Positions 7,926 to 16,148 of a DNA stretch of 64,000 bases are shown in pieces. The DNA is from Brevibacillus_H sp041920465 (GTDB taxonomy: Bacteria > Bacillota > Bacilli > Brevibacillales > Brevibacillaceae). The notes under the pieces were generated by a model. It was not told the DNA's origin, did not search any database, and worked only from the letters and a program-made list of their open reading frames with translations. The position numbers and the translations under genes were made by a program. Location of the stretch: the NCBI GenBank assembly GCA_041920465.1, contig JBHGXW010000020.1, forward strand, positions 62,001-126,000. The letters are read 5' to 3'. The stretch's first letter is position 1, and the number at the start of each line of letters is the position of its first letter.

Positions 7926-9876
7926 TCAGCAAGAGATTGATGAACTTATCTCAAAATACGATCGTGAGGCTTCGTTTCGCCATTTGACAGGGCCGTTCAA
8001 AACAATCAGCTATGTGCTGCTCGTCCTGTTTTCGCTTTATCAACTGGCCAGTTCTTTTTATTTCACCTTTCCTCCCCAAATTCACCGCCCCATTCACCTG
8101 GCGTTTGGGCTCGGGCTGATCTTCCTCTTGTATTCGGGAAGCAAGGTGAAAGACAAACCGCTTGGACTTGGCTCCGTTATTTTGACTGTACTCGGATTTC
8201 TTTTGCCCCTGTACTGGGTCTTCAATTACGAAGGACTCGTGCTTCGGACGGGGAATTACACCCAGCTTGATTTAATCGTCGGCGGTTTGGCCATAGTATT
8301 CGTACTGGAAGCGGCGCGCCGCGTTGTCGGTTGGCCGATTACCATCATCGCTTTGGTTTTTCTTTTGTATACCTATCTGGGGCCGTACATGCCAAGCTTT
8401 TTGGAACATCGGGGAGTAGATGTTGACCGGATTATTGGACACACCTTTTTTACCCTGGAGGGCATTTTCGGCACGCCGATTATGGTTTCGTCCACGTTTA
8501 TCTTTTTGTATATCTTGTTCGGAGCTTTCCTGGAAAAAACCGGCGTAGGGCAATACTTCAACGATTTGTCGCTTGTCGTGGCAGGCAGAAGAATCGGCGG
8601 GCCGGCCAAAGTTGCCGTATTCTCCAGTGCGCTGCAAGGGACGATTAGCGGAAGCTCTGTTGCCAACGTGGTGACTTCCGGCGCCTTCACCATTCCGATG
8701 ATGAAACGGTTGGGGTATCGCGCAGAATTTGCCGGAGCGGTAGAAGCTTCTTCATCGACCGGTGGACAGATCATGCCGCCAATCATGGGAGCTGCCGCCT
8801 TCCTGATGGCTGAATTCATCAATATGAATTACTGGGAGATTGCCAAAGCAGCTGCTCTGCCGGCGATCCTGTTTTTTACCGGCGTATGGATCATGGTTCA
8901 TTTCGAAGCCAAACGATTGGGGCTTAGAGGGCTGTCCAAGGAAGAGATTCCCGACAAGAAAGAGATTCTGAAAAAATCTTATTTGCTTCTGCCTATTCTG
9001 GTGATCATCGTCGTACTGATACTGGGGTATTCGGCGGAAGCATCTGCCATAATCGGGATCATCTCTGTCGTGATCGTCGGAGCGTTCCGCAAAGAGACGC
9101 GTATGTCTTTGCCCGACATACTGGAAGCTCTGGCATCCGGTGCGCGCATGGCGCTAGGAGTCGTGGCCGCAACAGCCTGCGCAGGAATTATCGTGGGAAC
9201 CATTACCCTCACCGGTATCGGCCTGAAGTTAGCCAACGGTTTGATTGATCTGGCAGGCGGCGTACTCATACTCACTCTCTTCTTCACTATGGTGGCCTCG
9301 CTCATTCTTGGCATGGGCACTCCCACTACGGCTAACTACATCATTACCTCAACCATTGCCGCTCCTGCTTTGGTTCAATTGAAAGTTCCCGAATTGGCGG
9401 CTCACATGTTCACGTTCTACTTCGGCATTGTAGCCGACATTACACCTCCTGTCGCCTTGGCGGCCTTTGCAGCGGCGGGAATTGCCAAATCAAGCCCGGT
9501 CAAGACAGGGATTGAATCAACCAGGCTTTCGATTGCCGCTTTTCTGGCCCCGTATATCTTTGTCTTGTCGCCTGAACTGCTTCTGATCAACACAACCTGG
9601 TACGAGGCAGTCTGGGTGATGTTTACTTCATTTGTGGGGATGATTGGTGTTGGTGCAGGGATGATTGGTTTCTGGATGAGCAAGATGAATCCATTAGAGC
9701 GCATTCTGGCAATTGCCGGCGGGTTGCTGTGCATTATTCCCGGGATCATCACCGACACTTGCGGATTTGTGCTGCTCCTGTTGGTGTATGGATTTTCACG
9801 ATACAAAGCACGAGGAGAAAAACATAGGCAGGAAAACGCAAGACAAGCCCAAGCGGAAACAGGAAGTCCTGTTTGA
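7906..9876 (+). CDS. TRAP transporter fused permease (4TM-12TM, DctQM)
   Basis: A 656-residue membrane protein combining the small (DctQ-like) and large (DctM-like) TRAP subunits. Conserved features are 'GSGSSVANVVTSGAFTIPMMKRLGY'-type helices, 'SSTGGQIMPPIMGAAAF' and 'GMGTPTTANYIITS', all hallmarks of the ion-coupled DctM core. The C-terminal part adds helices plus a short charged tail. The start is a GTG with an AGGAGGGG site located inside the 3' end of the DUF1850 gene, which suggests translational coupling. With the upstream TAXI protein it forms an ion-gradient-driven uptake system. Confidence 0.92.
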   Translation: MSTVTNNQQEIDELISKYDREASFRHLTGPFKTISYVLLVLFSLYQLASSFYFTFPPQIHRPIHLAFGLGLIFLLYSGSKVKDKPLGLGSVILTVLGFLLPLYWVFNYEGLVLRTGNYTQLDLIVGGLAIVFVLEAARRVVGWPITIIALVFLLYTYLGPYMPSFLEHRGVDVDRIIGHTFFTLEGIFGTPIMVSSTFIFLYILFGAFLEKTGVGQYFNDLSLVVAGRRIGGPAKVAVFSSALQGTISGSSVANVVTSGAFTIPMMKRLGYRAEFAGAVEASSSTGGQIMPPIMGAAAFLMAEFINMNYWEIAKAAALPAILFFTGVWIMVHFEAKRLGLRGLSKEEIPDKKEILKKSYLLLPILVIIVVLILGYSAEASAIIGIISVVIVGAFRKETRMSLPDILEALASGARMALGVVAATACAGIIVGTITLTGIGLKLANGLIDLAGGVLILTLFFTMVASLILGMGTPTTANYIITSTIAAPALVQLKVPELAAHMFTFYFGIVADITPPVALAAFAAAGIAKSSPVKTGIESTRLSIAAFLAPYIFVLSPELLLINTTWYEAVWVMFTSFVGMIGVGAGMIGFWMSKMNPLERILAIAGGLLCIIPGIITDTCGFVLLLLVYGFSRYKARGEKHRQENARQAQAETGSPV

Positions 9877-9898
9877 TGAATACAGCTTTATTTACAGC

Positions 9899-9928
9899 CA
9901 AAGGCAGGGAATCCATCCCTGCCTTTTT
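9899..9928 (+). terminator. Terminator of the TRAP operon
   Basis: AAGGCAGGGA and TCCCTGCCTT form a stem with a five-base loop followed by five T, 23 bases after the permease stop codon. Confidence 0.8.
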
Positions 9929-10802
9929 ACTTAAAATGCTTCAGGTGCGTCCAGCCCTCTTCTTGTTCTACCAGCCCCAACTTCAACAGCCTGCCCATCG
10001 CCCGTTTGAAAGCAGATTTGCTGATGCCGAATTTCTGTTTGATTATCTTTGGATCGGTATTGTCGGTATACGGCATTGCTCCTCCGCGATCTTTGAGGAT
10101 TTGCAGGATTTTGTCAGCATCTTCTTCATAGGATACCTCTTTGCGCGCTCGCATGGAGCCGTTTAACCGCCCGTCTTGCCGGACGAAAGTGACGCGGCAT
10201 TGAACCGTCTGCCCCATTCTCAAAGGTTCTGTCATTTCATCACGGTGGACAAACATGATGTGTTCATCCTCGGTAAACAGAAACGCTCCTGCTCCGATTA
10301 CCTTATAGACGGTGCCTTCCACCTTTTTATTTACCATTTTGGGATCAGCCGGCTGGGCGATCTGCGTGATTATCTCTTCGTCAGCTGGTTTCGCCAATAA
10401 TCTGCCTTGCTTATCTCTAGCAAGAGTCACCAATACCCGATCTCCGGGCCGTGGCCACTCCTGACGAAGTTTTGGCAAATCGTCGACAAACAACAGCAAA
10501 TCCTTGCCGATTTCATTATGAAGAAACACGCCTAACCGTTGATTTACGTCAACAACACGTAACCAGCCATACTCCCCTACCCGTACATTCGGCATTTTCA
10601 TCGTAGCGGCTAATCGGTTCTCATGGTCATGGTACAAAAATACCTCTACCTTTTCTCCCGGTTTCAAGGCTCTCGTCGCATCATTATGGTGGAGCAGAAT
10701 TTCGTCATTACCCATTTTGAGAAAATAACCAAATGGTTTCTCATGGGAGACCGGCAACGTTACCACATTTCCCGCTTGCCAATTATGTAATTCCCGATTC
10801 AA
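9927..10802 (-). CDS. cvfB: S1-type RNA-binding protein CvfB (YitL)
   Basis: A 291-residue cytoplasmic protein with three OB-fold/S1-like segments followed by a winged-helix domain at the C-terminus ('FGISKSAFKRAMGRLLKLGLVEQEEGW'). This order is that of CvfB of Staphylococcus and YitL of Bacillus, which bind RNA and influence expression of virulence or stress genes. The start is TTG with an AAGGAAGTG site upstream. It is convergent with the TRAP operon and stands alone. Confidence 0.88.
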   Translation of the reverse strand: MNRELHNWQAGNVVTLPVSHEKPFGYFLKMGNDEILLHHNDATRALKPGEKVEVFLYHDHENRLAATMKMPNVRVGEYGWLRVVDVNQRLGVFLHNEIGKDLLLFVDDLPKLRQEWPRPGDRVLVTLARDKQGRLLAKPADEEIITQIAQPADPKMVNKKVEGTVYKVIGAGAFLFTEDEHIMFVHRDEMTEPLRMGQTVQCRVTFVRQDGRLNGSMRARKEVSYEEDADKILQILKDRGGAMPYTDNTDPKIIKQKFGISKSAFKRAMGRLLKLGLVEQEEGWTHLKHFK

Positions 10803-10930
10803 ACAATCACTTCCTTATTGGTGAAACTGCTGACATCCATAGTTTGTACACTTTCCTTGCTTACAAACTTCCTGTCAATGCCAAAGAAGCATGTCTACCA
10901 TTATACACGAAGAAAAGCGCGGCGCCATCG

Positions 10931-10959
10931 TTTCCATGCATAAAAAAACGTGGTAAAAT
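10931..10959 (+). promoter_or_regulatory. Probable sigma-A promoter of uppP
   Basis: TTTCCA, a 17-base spacer and TAAAAT lie about 65 bases upstream of the uppP start codon. Confidence 0.4.
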
Positions 10960-11025
10960 AGGCAAGTCCGAGAAATTGTTTCATCAAATGGGGTAGAACA
11001 CTAAAGATGAGAAGGAGAGTGTTAC

Positions 11026-11808
11026 ATGCTAGAGTATCTTGAATCGATCATTCTCGGGATTGTACAGGGGTTAACCGAGTTTCTCCCGATTTCCAGCACA
11101 GGTCATCTCGTTTTATTTGGTAAACTATTCGGACTTCGCGAGGCAGGCTTATTGTTTGATACTCTTCTCCATCTGGGTACTTTGATCGCCGTAGTCGTCG
11201 TTTATTGGTCGGAAGTAAAATACATCATTTCCCACCCGTTTAGCAAGCTAACCAAATTGCTGGTTGTAGGAACCATCCCGACAGGCATTATTGGTCTTAG
11301 TTTTAAAGATTTCTTCGAAGAAATATCCCGAACCGGACAAACCATCGGATTCGAATTCATCGCAACCGGATTTATTCTTTGGGCGGTAGAATCAATGCGC
11401 CAGGGATCGCGCAAAATCGATCAGATTAATTATTTGGACGCTTTGATCATCGGAACGCTTCAAGGGGCGGCAATTCTCCCGGCCATCTCCCGTTCCGGGT
11501 TGACCATCGCCGGTGCCCTGATGCGCGGTATTGATCGGGCAGAGGCGGCTCGCTTCTCCTTCTTGTTATCTTTGCCAGCCATTCTGGGGGCAACCGTGCT
11601 GCAAACCAAAGATCTTCTGGAAAACCCCGTCGAAACGGCAACATTGATGCCAATGTTGATCGGAACCGTGTTTGCAGGAATTGCCGGTTACATTGCGATT
11701 CGTTGGATGATTAAAATTATTAGCACAGGTTCGATGAAAGGCTTTGCCGTCTACGTCTGGATTTTGGGAGCCATCATTTTGGGATTGCAGTTGTTCGGAC
11801 TGTGGTAA
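11026..11808 (+). CDS. uppP: Undecaprenyl-diphosphate phosphatase (BacA/UppP)
   Basis: A 260-residue polytopic membrane phosphatase that recycles undecaprenyl diphosphate to the monophosphate carrier for cell wall synthesis and confers basal bacitracin resistance. Both family motifs are present: 'GLTEFLPISSTGHLVLF' with the catalytic Glu/Ser-Ser-Thr-Gly-His region near the N-terminus, and 'PAISRSGLTIAGALMRG' in the second half. The start has an AGAAGGAGAG ribosome site. It is monocistronic, bounded downstream by two hairpins. Confidence 0.95.
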   Translation: MLEYLESIILGIVQGLTEFLPISSTGHLVLFGKLFGLREAGLLFDTLLHLGTLIAVVVVYWSEVKYIISHPFSKLTKLLVVGTIPTGIIGLSFKDFFEEISRTGQTIGFEFIATGFILWAVESMRQGSRKIDQINYLDALIIGTLQGAAILPAISRSGLTIAGALMRGIDRAEAARFSFLLSLPAILGATVLQTKDLLENPVETATLMPMLIGTVFAGIAGYIAIRWMIKIISTGSMKGFAVYVWILGAIILGLQLFGLW

Positions 11809-11812
11809 AAAC

Positions 11813-11851
11813 ACCCCGCCGGGCGATAACTAACGTTGCGCCCGGCGGGGT
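11813..11851 (+). terminator. GC-rich hairpin after uppP
   Basis: A perfect 13-base inverted repeat (ACCCCGCCGGGCG at 11813-11825 and its complement at 11839-11851) follows the uppP stop. It lacks a T run, so it may act together with the next hairpin. Confidence 0.55.
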
Positions 11852-11872
11852 CCCGAGCTTAACCTGCGCGAC

Positions 11873-11906
11873 AAAAAACCCGGCAGCATCTAGGCTGCCG
11901 GGTTTT
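11873..11906. terminator. Bidirectional terminator
   Basis: AAAAAACCCGGCAGC and GCTGCCGGGTTTTT pair across a short loop; the T run on the plus strand and the A run on the other side let it end both uppP and the convergent small membrane protein gene. It overlaps the last codons of the latter. Confidence 0.8.
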
Positions 11907-12087
11907 TGCTTTTGCCCCACGCTTTCAGCGCATATAGGGCTACAGCCCAGACGGCAGTGGCCAAAAAACTGGTGGAAAGCCACGTAGCCGTTCCAAGCCA
12001 AAAATACATGACGGCATGAGCGATAAAGACTCCGGCAATCCAGACAAACAAATTGATTCTGCTCAAATATAACCAAAATGAATTCAT
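11890..12087 (-). CDS. Small two-helix membrane protein, unrecognised
   Basis: A 65-residue protein with two hydrophobic segments ('INLFVWIAGVFIAHAVMYFWL' and 'TSFLATAVWAVALYAL') and a basic tail. A strong GAAGGAGGAGACAGG ribosome site precedes the ATG, which supports its reality. The 3' end is inside the terminator hairpin. I do not recognise a family. Confidence 0.65.
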   Translation of the reverse strand: MNSFWLYLSRINLFVWIAGVFIAHAVMYFWLGTATWLSTSFLATAVWAVALYALKAWGKSKNPAA

Positions 12088-12151
12088 CCTGTCTCCTCCT
12101 TCTTACACACTTACTGATACAATGATTTCCTGAAGGAGGAATCGGTATACA

Positions 12152-12493
12152 TTAAGCCGATTTGCTTTGCTGAACCTGAAAACCGGCTCGTTGAAGAATT
12201 TCCGCCAACTCTTCTAATGGAGTATGGGCTACCTGTGTGAAGCTCTTCCTGGTACGCAAGTGAACGGCATCCGGGAAATCTTCCTTTAGTTGGGAACGCA
12301 GTTTCAATCCGCTTTCATCTTCATCGGTAAAAATAAACACCTCGGAAGAAACAGGTATGCGGTCCATCAACTGTTCCGCTTTCTCGGCACTATAGGAACC
12401 GTTGGTGCAAACAATATCAACTGGCTCTGCTAAAACACGCAGCAATCGTTCTTTGTCTGTTTTTCCTTCGACGATAATTGTGCGTACGTCCAT
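12152..12493 (-). CDS. Toprim-domain protein (YusF-like)
   Basis: A 113-residue protein made essentially of a Toprim domain. The conserved glutamate motif is 'IIVEGKTDKERL' near the N-terminus and the DxD motif is 'FIFTDEDESGLKLR'. Toprim folds bind metal for phosphotransfer or nucleic-acid cleavage (primase, topoisomerase, RNase M5). Small free-standing versions such as YusF occur across Bacillales; their substrate is unknown. It lies alone between a small membrane gene and the spoVA region. Confidence 0.82.
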   Translation of the reverse strand: MDVRTIIVEGKTDKERLLRVLAEPVDIVCTNGSYSAEKAEQLMDRIPVSSEVFIFTDEDESGLKLRSQLKEDFPDAVHLRTRKSFTQVAHTPLEELAEILQRAGFQVQQSKSA

Positions 12494-12699
12494 AGCAATC
12501 TCTCCCTTCCTTGGTACCTGTACTTTCAGTATACCAGAAGGGGCATCTTGGTTCGCACAGATCTTTTTTTCCTGTTACGCTAGGAAGTGGGCCGAGTAAG
12601 CTGATCATTAGAGTCGCACACTAACGCTATCTTGGTGCTCCGCTCACGCTTAAGGCTTAGCGGCAGCCAAGTTTTCTAAAGGAAAGGGGAATAAGACAG

Positions 12700-12846
12700 A
12701 TGAGCAAATGGAAGTTTGCCCATAATCTGAATCAAAAAGGCCTCGCCGTAACCGGATTAACCAGCAGTACGACTGCCGACGATACACACACGGAAGACAA
12801 TCAAGGAACCAGCAAACAACACAATCAACGTACAACCAGGAAATAA
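12700..12846 (+). CDS. Small hydrophilic protein, unrecognised
   Basis: A 48-residue reading frame starting at an ATG with an AAAGGAAAGGGG stretch upstream. The product is polar, rich in Thr, Gln, Asn and Lys, with no membrane segment and a predicted disordered C-terminal half. It is convergent with spoVAE. Composition resembles small spore-associated proteins, but no motif confirms it. Confidence 0.45.
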   Translation: MSKWKFAHNLNQKGLAVTGLTSSTTADDTHTEDNQGTSKQHNQRTTRK

Positions 12847-12858
12847 AGATAAACGTTT

Positions 12859-13209
12859 TTATCCTTTGGGACGGAAAACGAGTGAAGCCAAAAAAGAAAA
12901 AACAATGGCAGCCGATATACCGGCACTGGTTACTTCAAAAATCCCGGTTATTATCCCGATGATGCCGTGTCGATCCGCTTCTGCCATGGCACCGTGAACC
13001 AATGCATTGCCAAAGCTGGTGATGGGAACAGAAGCTCCTGCACCGGCAAATTTGATCAGCGGCTCATACAGGCCCACACCGTCCAAAACGGCACCAGCCA
13101 CCACAAGGGCAGACATCGTGTGCGCTGGTGTCAGTTTTACCACATCCATCAAAAATTGACCGATCAAACAGATTGTCCCTCCAACAACAAACGCCCAAAA
13201 GTAGATCAT
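12859..13209 (-). CDS. spoVAE: Stage V sporulation protein AE (SpoVAEb)
   Basis: A 116-residue membrane protein of the SpoVAC/SpoVAEb family, part of the spore inner-membrane channel that moves dipicolinic acid during sporulation and germination. The family signature 'AGAGASVPITSFGNALVHGAM' is present, flanked by hydrophobic helices. Its ATG overlaps the end of spoVAD by four bases. It is the last gene of a five-gene operon. Confidence 0.93.
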   Translation of the reverse strand: MIYFWAFVVGGTICLIGQFLMDVVKLTPAHTMSALVVAGAVLDGVGLYEPLIKFAGAGASVPITSFGNALVHGAMAEADRHGIIGIITGIFEVTSAGISAAIVFSFLASLVFRPKG

Positions 13210-14249
13210 GCTTCAACCTCCTCTATTGACTCGATGGCAACCGCATGAGCGATACACGGAATGCTCTCCCCTTGCTGGAACGAAATTGGTGACAGCAGTG
13301 CTCCTGTCGCAACAACCAAAATGCGCTTCCACTCGCCTTCCCTCATTCTCCGCAAAAGGTGTCCGTAGGTGACTGTGGCACAGCAGCCACAGCCGCTCCC
13401 GCCTGACCAGACATTGGGATTATCTCCGTAAATCAGCATGCCGCAATCTTGATACCGCTCAGGCGGGATGTTCATTTGATGCTCAGCAAATAAGGAAAGC
13501 AGAATAGCGTGCCCCACCTTGCCCAAGTCGCCGGTGAAGATCATGTCATAATGATCGTGAGACAGCCCCAGGTCATGGAAATGCATTTGAATCGTCTGAA
13601 AAGCCGCAGGTGCCATTGCCGCGCCCATATTGAACGGATCGGTGAGTCCCATGTCCACAATTTTTCCGATCGTGGCAGAGGTTACGGTTAAAGCTTTGCC
13701 TTGAACTTGCTGCTGGACGTTCCTGCCAACTACAACTGCTCCTCCCCCCGTTACCGTCCACTGCGCAGTAGGAGGTTTTTGCGAGCCGTATTCGGCCGGA
13801 TACCGGTATTGTTTTTCGGCTGAACCATTATGACTGCAGGTTCCCGCAACCACGTACTCGGCGTTGCCGCTGTCAATGATCAAGGAGGCGAGTGCCAGCC
13901 CTTCCATGGCCGTGGAGCAGGCCCCGAAGATTCCAATATACGGGATGCTTAGGGTTCTAGCTGCAAAACTGGAAGAGATGATTTGATTCATCAAATCGCC
14001 TGCGATCAAAAATTGAATCTGGTCTTTTTGCAAACCGGCTTTTGCCACCGCTTTATCGCAAGCTTCCTCCAGCAGCACTTTTTCCGCTTTTTCCCAGCTT
14101 TCCTGCCCAAGCGACAAATCTCCATGCAAAATATCAAAGTCATCCGCCAATGGCCCTTTCGCCTCAAACGGCCCGCCGATGGCAGAAGAAGAGACGATTA
14201 CCGGTTTGCCAGGGAAAATCCAAGTTTGATGCCCTTGTCTCATCGTCAT
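13206..14249 (-). CDS. spoVAD: Stage V sporulation protein AD
   Basis: A 347-residue thiolase-fold protein that in Bacillus binds dipicolinic acid on the outer face of the spore inner membrane. Features include 'GACSTAMEGLALAS', 'GGGAVVVGRN' and the glycine/cysteine-rich 'WSGGSGCGCCATVTYGHLL' near the C-terminus, all typical of SpoVAD. Four-base overlaps with spoVAC upstream and spoVAE downstream indicate coupled translation. Confidence 0.95.
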   Translation of the reverse strand: MTMRQGHQTWIFPGKPVIVSSSAIGGPFEAKGPLADDFDILHGDLSLGQESWEKAEKVLLEEACDKAVAKAGLQKDQIQFLIAGDLMNQIISSSFAARTLSIPYIGIFGACSTAMEGLALASLIIDSGNAEYVVAGTCSHNGSAEKQYRYPAEYGSQKPPTAQWTVTGGGAVVVGRNVQQQVQGKALTVTSATIGKIVDMGLTDPFNMGAAMAPAAFQTIQMHFHDLGLSHDHYDMIFTGDLGKVGHAILLSLFAEHQMNIPPERYQDCGMLIYGDNPNVWSGGSGCGCCATVTYGHLLRRMREGEWKRILVVATGALLSPISFQQGESIPCIAHAVAIESIEEVEA

Positions 14250-14719
14250 CCTCCCATCTTGATCAATGCCTTAATGAATCCGATCAGAAATGCCGAAACC
14301 ACCCCGAACACAATAACGGGGCCTGCCAATTTAAACATATTGCCGCCCACTCCCAGCACGTATCCTTCGCTCCGGTGCTCAATTGCCGCTGAGGCCATCG
14401 AGTTGGCGAATCCCGTTACCGGTACGGCGGTTCCCGCTCCCGCCCATTGGGCAATACGGTCATATACACCGAACCCTGTCAGCAGCACGGAAAGAAAGAT
14501 TAATACAGCAACCGTGGGGCTGGACGCAGTCTTTTCCGTGAAATGAAAGTAACGGATAAACAGATCCTGGATGGCTTGGCCCAAAACACAGATTAACCCG
14601 CCTACCACAAACGCGCGTACAAAATTAAGAGCCAACGGTCTTGGCTGTTCGTGACGCTTGGCCAGTTGTTGATACTGTTGTTGGGTTGGAGTAAGCTTCT
14701 TCTTTTTTTGATTCGCCAT
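14246..14719 (-). CDS. spoVAC: Stage V sporulation protein AC
   Basis: A 157-residue membrane protein, paralogous to SpoVAEb, with a basic N-terminal leader (about 35 residues) and helices around 'VVGGLICVLGQAIQDLF' and 'WAGAGTAVPVTGFANSMA'. SpoVAC acts as a mechanosensitive channel component for dipicolinic acid. Translated just after the DUF421 gene (24-base gap) and overlapping spoVAD by four bases. Confidence 0.95.
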   Translation of the reverse strand: MANQKKKKLTPTQQQYQQLAKRHEQPRPLALNFVRAFVVGGLICVLGQAIQDLFIRYFHFTEKTASSPTVAVLIFLSVLLTGFGVYDRIAQWAGAGTAVPVTGFANSMASAAIEHRSEGYVLGVGGNMFKLAGPVIVFGVVSAFLIGFIKALIKMGG

Positions 14720-14743
14720 TGTATGATCACCTGCTGCACTTTC

Positions 14744-15604
14744 TCATCGGTTTAACAAGGGTGTGACCTGATTAATCACTTGCTGAAGCAGCTTGGCTTG
14801 CTCCGAATAGATTTGTTTCATTGATTGATTTTGGGTGGCAAGCGCATATAATTCCAAATCGGCTTGGCATTTTTTCAGCGTCACGTACGTTAAAGGCGCC
14901 TCTAACGGCTGCGGCACCTGAAGTTTATCATCGTACAAATCAAGGTAAAGCTCTCCCTTTTCATCCACCTGGCCCAAAAACACGTTCTCCATAGCGACCC
15001 CCGCCTTCTCCAGCTCTCCATTCAGCCAGTTGCGGTTTAATCCAAGGTTGGACAAGGCTTCATCCATCGGTACACCATCCATGATGACGGCCTGCGGCTC
15101 TTTAGCGGGGGATACCTGCAGATTCAGGTGCTTCGATGTAACCGGTTGATTCTCGGCTTTGAGCAGAACCGTTACATCGCCATTTGTCTCCATCATCGCG
15201 AATTCGACATCGGCAACCCGGAACACATCCTTCATTCGCAAATGCTCCATCAAGTCTTCAACGGATAGCCGTTCTTTTTTTAAATTGTCTTCCAAAACCT
15301 TCCCGTCTTTAACCAAAATCGTAGGCTGGCCTGCCACTACATCGCGAATCTTTTTGCTTTTGAGAGAAAGAAACTCCAAAAGAATCGACAGTGCAGCAAA
15401 TATGGTCATAGCGATCAGACTGTGGTACAATGGGCCATCCATTTCGGTAGCCATAAAAGATGCGATGGAACCGATCGAGATGCCGACGATATATTCCACA
15501 TAGGTTAACTGACTAATTTGCCGTTTGCCGATCAATTTGGCAAGAATAAACAGATAAGCAAAAGCCAAAAGCGACCGAAAGACAATGTTGATCCAATCCG
15601 GCAC
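14744..15604 (-). CDS. DUF421 (YetF-like) membrane protein with C-terminal DUF1657-like segment
   Basis: A 286-residue protein. Residues about 1-85 carry three membrane helices ('FRSLLAFAYLFILAKLIGKRQ...'), followed by the cytoplasmic YetF/DUF421 beta domain, ending in a helical segment ('LELYALATQNQSMKQIYSEQ') that closely resembles the small DUF1657 protein encoded just upstream. The start is taken as GTG at 15604 behind AAGAGGAGG; the open frame continues more than 100 codons upstream without a ribosome site. DUF421-DUF1657 proteins are typical partners of the second spoVA operon. Confidence 0.88.
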   Translation of the reverse strand: MPDWINIVFRSLLAFAYLFILAKLIGKRQISQLTYVEYIVGISIGSIASFMATEMDGPLYHSLIAMTIFAALSILLEFLSLKSKKIRDVVAGQPTILVKDGKVLEDNLKKERLSVEDLMEHLRMKDVFRVADVEFAMMETNGDVTVLLKAENQPVTSKHLNLQVSPAKEPQAVIMDGVPMDEALSNLGLNRNWLNGELEKAGVAMENVFLGQVDEKGELYLDLYDDKLQVPQPLEAPLTYVTLKKCQADLELYALATQNQSMKQIYSEQAKLLQQVINQVTPLLNR

Positions 15605-15684
15605 TGTTTTTCCTCCTCTTGCACGCAACGACCAAAGATGTGAGAAAAAGAGAGAGGTATCCCTCTCCCCTTGCTCTCCTTTTG

Positions 15685-15891
15685 CTAGAAACCTTTGTAC
15701 TGCGGTTCCTCTTGTTCCAATTCGGTTACGCGTTGTTGCAATGTATTGCAAATTGATTGTGTCGCCATTGCCGCCTGCGCGTACATATCTTTTGCTTGCT
15801 TGTTTTGTGTGGTCAGCGCAAAGGATTCCAAATTGGCTTGAGCACTTTTCAGACTGGCTAGGGTTTGCTTCACTTGTGCAGATACGGTCAT
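15685..15891 (-). CDS. DUF1657 protein, first gene of the spoVA operon
   Basis: A 68-residue helical protein of the DUF1657 family, with the characteristic 'SAQANLESFALTTQNKQAKDMYAQAA' pattern predicted as a helical hairpin. The ribosome site AGGGAGGTG lies 8 bases before the ATG. It leads the operon DUF1657-DUF421-spoVAC-spoVAD-spoVAEb. Its role in spores is not known biochemically; operons with these extra genes have been linked to high spore heat resistance in Bacillus. Confidence 0.88.
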   Translation of the reverse strand: MTVSAQVKQTLASLKSAQANLESFALTTQNKQAKDMYAQAAMATQSICNTLQQRVTELEQEEPQYKGF

Positions 15892-16148
15892 GTTGTTTCA
15901 CCTCCCTTGACGATTTTATGTTCAACCAAAACAACTAAGTTATTCCTTGGAGTTGATGGTAAAAAATAACATATGATTTCCAGTCTTTACGGAATCGCTT
16001 GTTTTTTGCTATTCTATAAAAAATATTTGACTGATTTAGAAAAAACTCTGATCGAAGCCCTTTATCCAATGAAGTTACATACTTTTCGATATGTTCAAAA
16101 AACTCGCCAGGCAGGCCCCGCAACTGAAAAAACAAAAGGGGAGTCAAG

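Noticed and set aside
15914..15945. Possible sigma-G promoter upstream of the DUF1657-spoVA operon (GAATA and CATAAAA on the minus strand)
   Set aside because: The spacer is 20 bases and the -10 deviates from CATNNTA, so the match is too weak to list, although forespore expression is expected.
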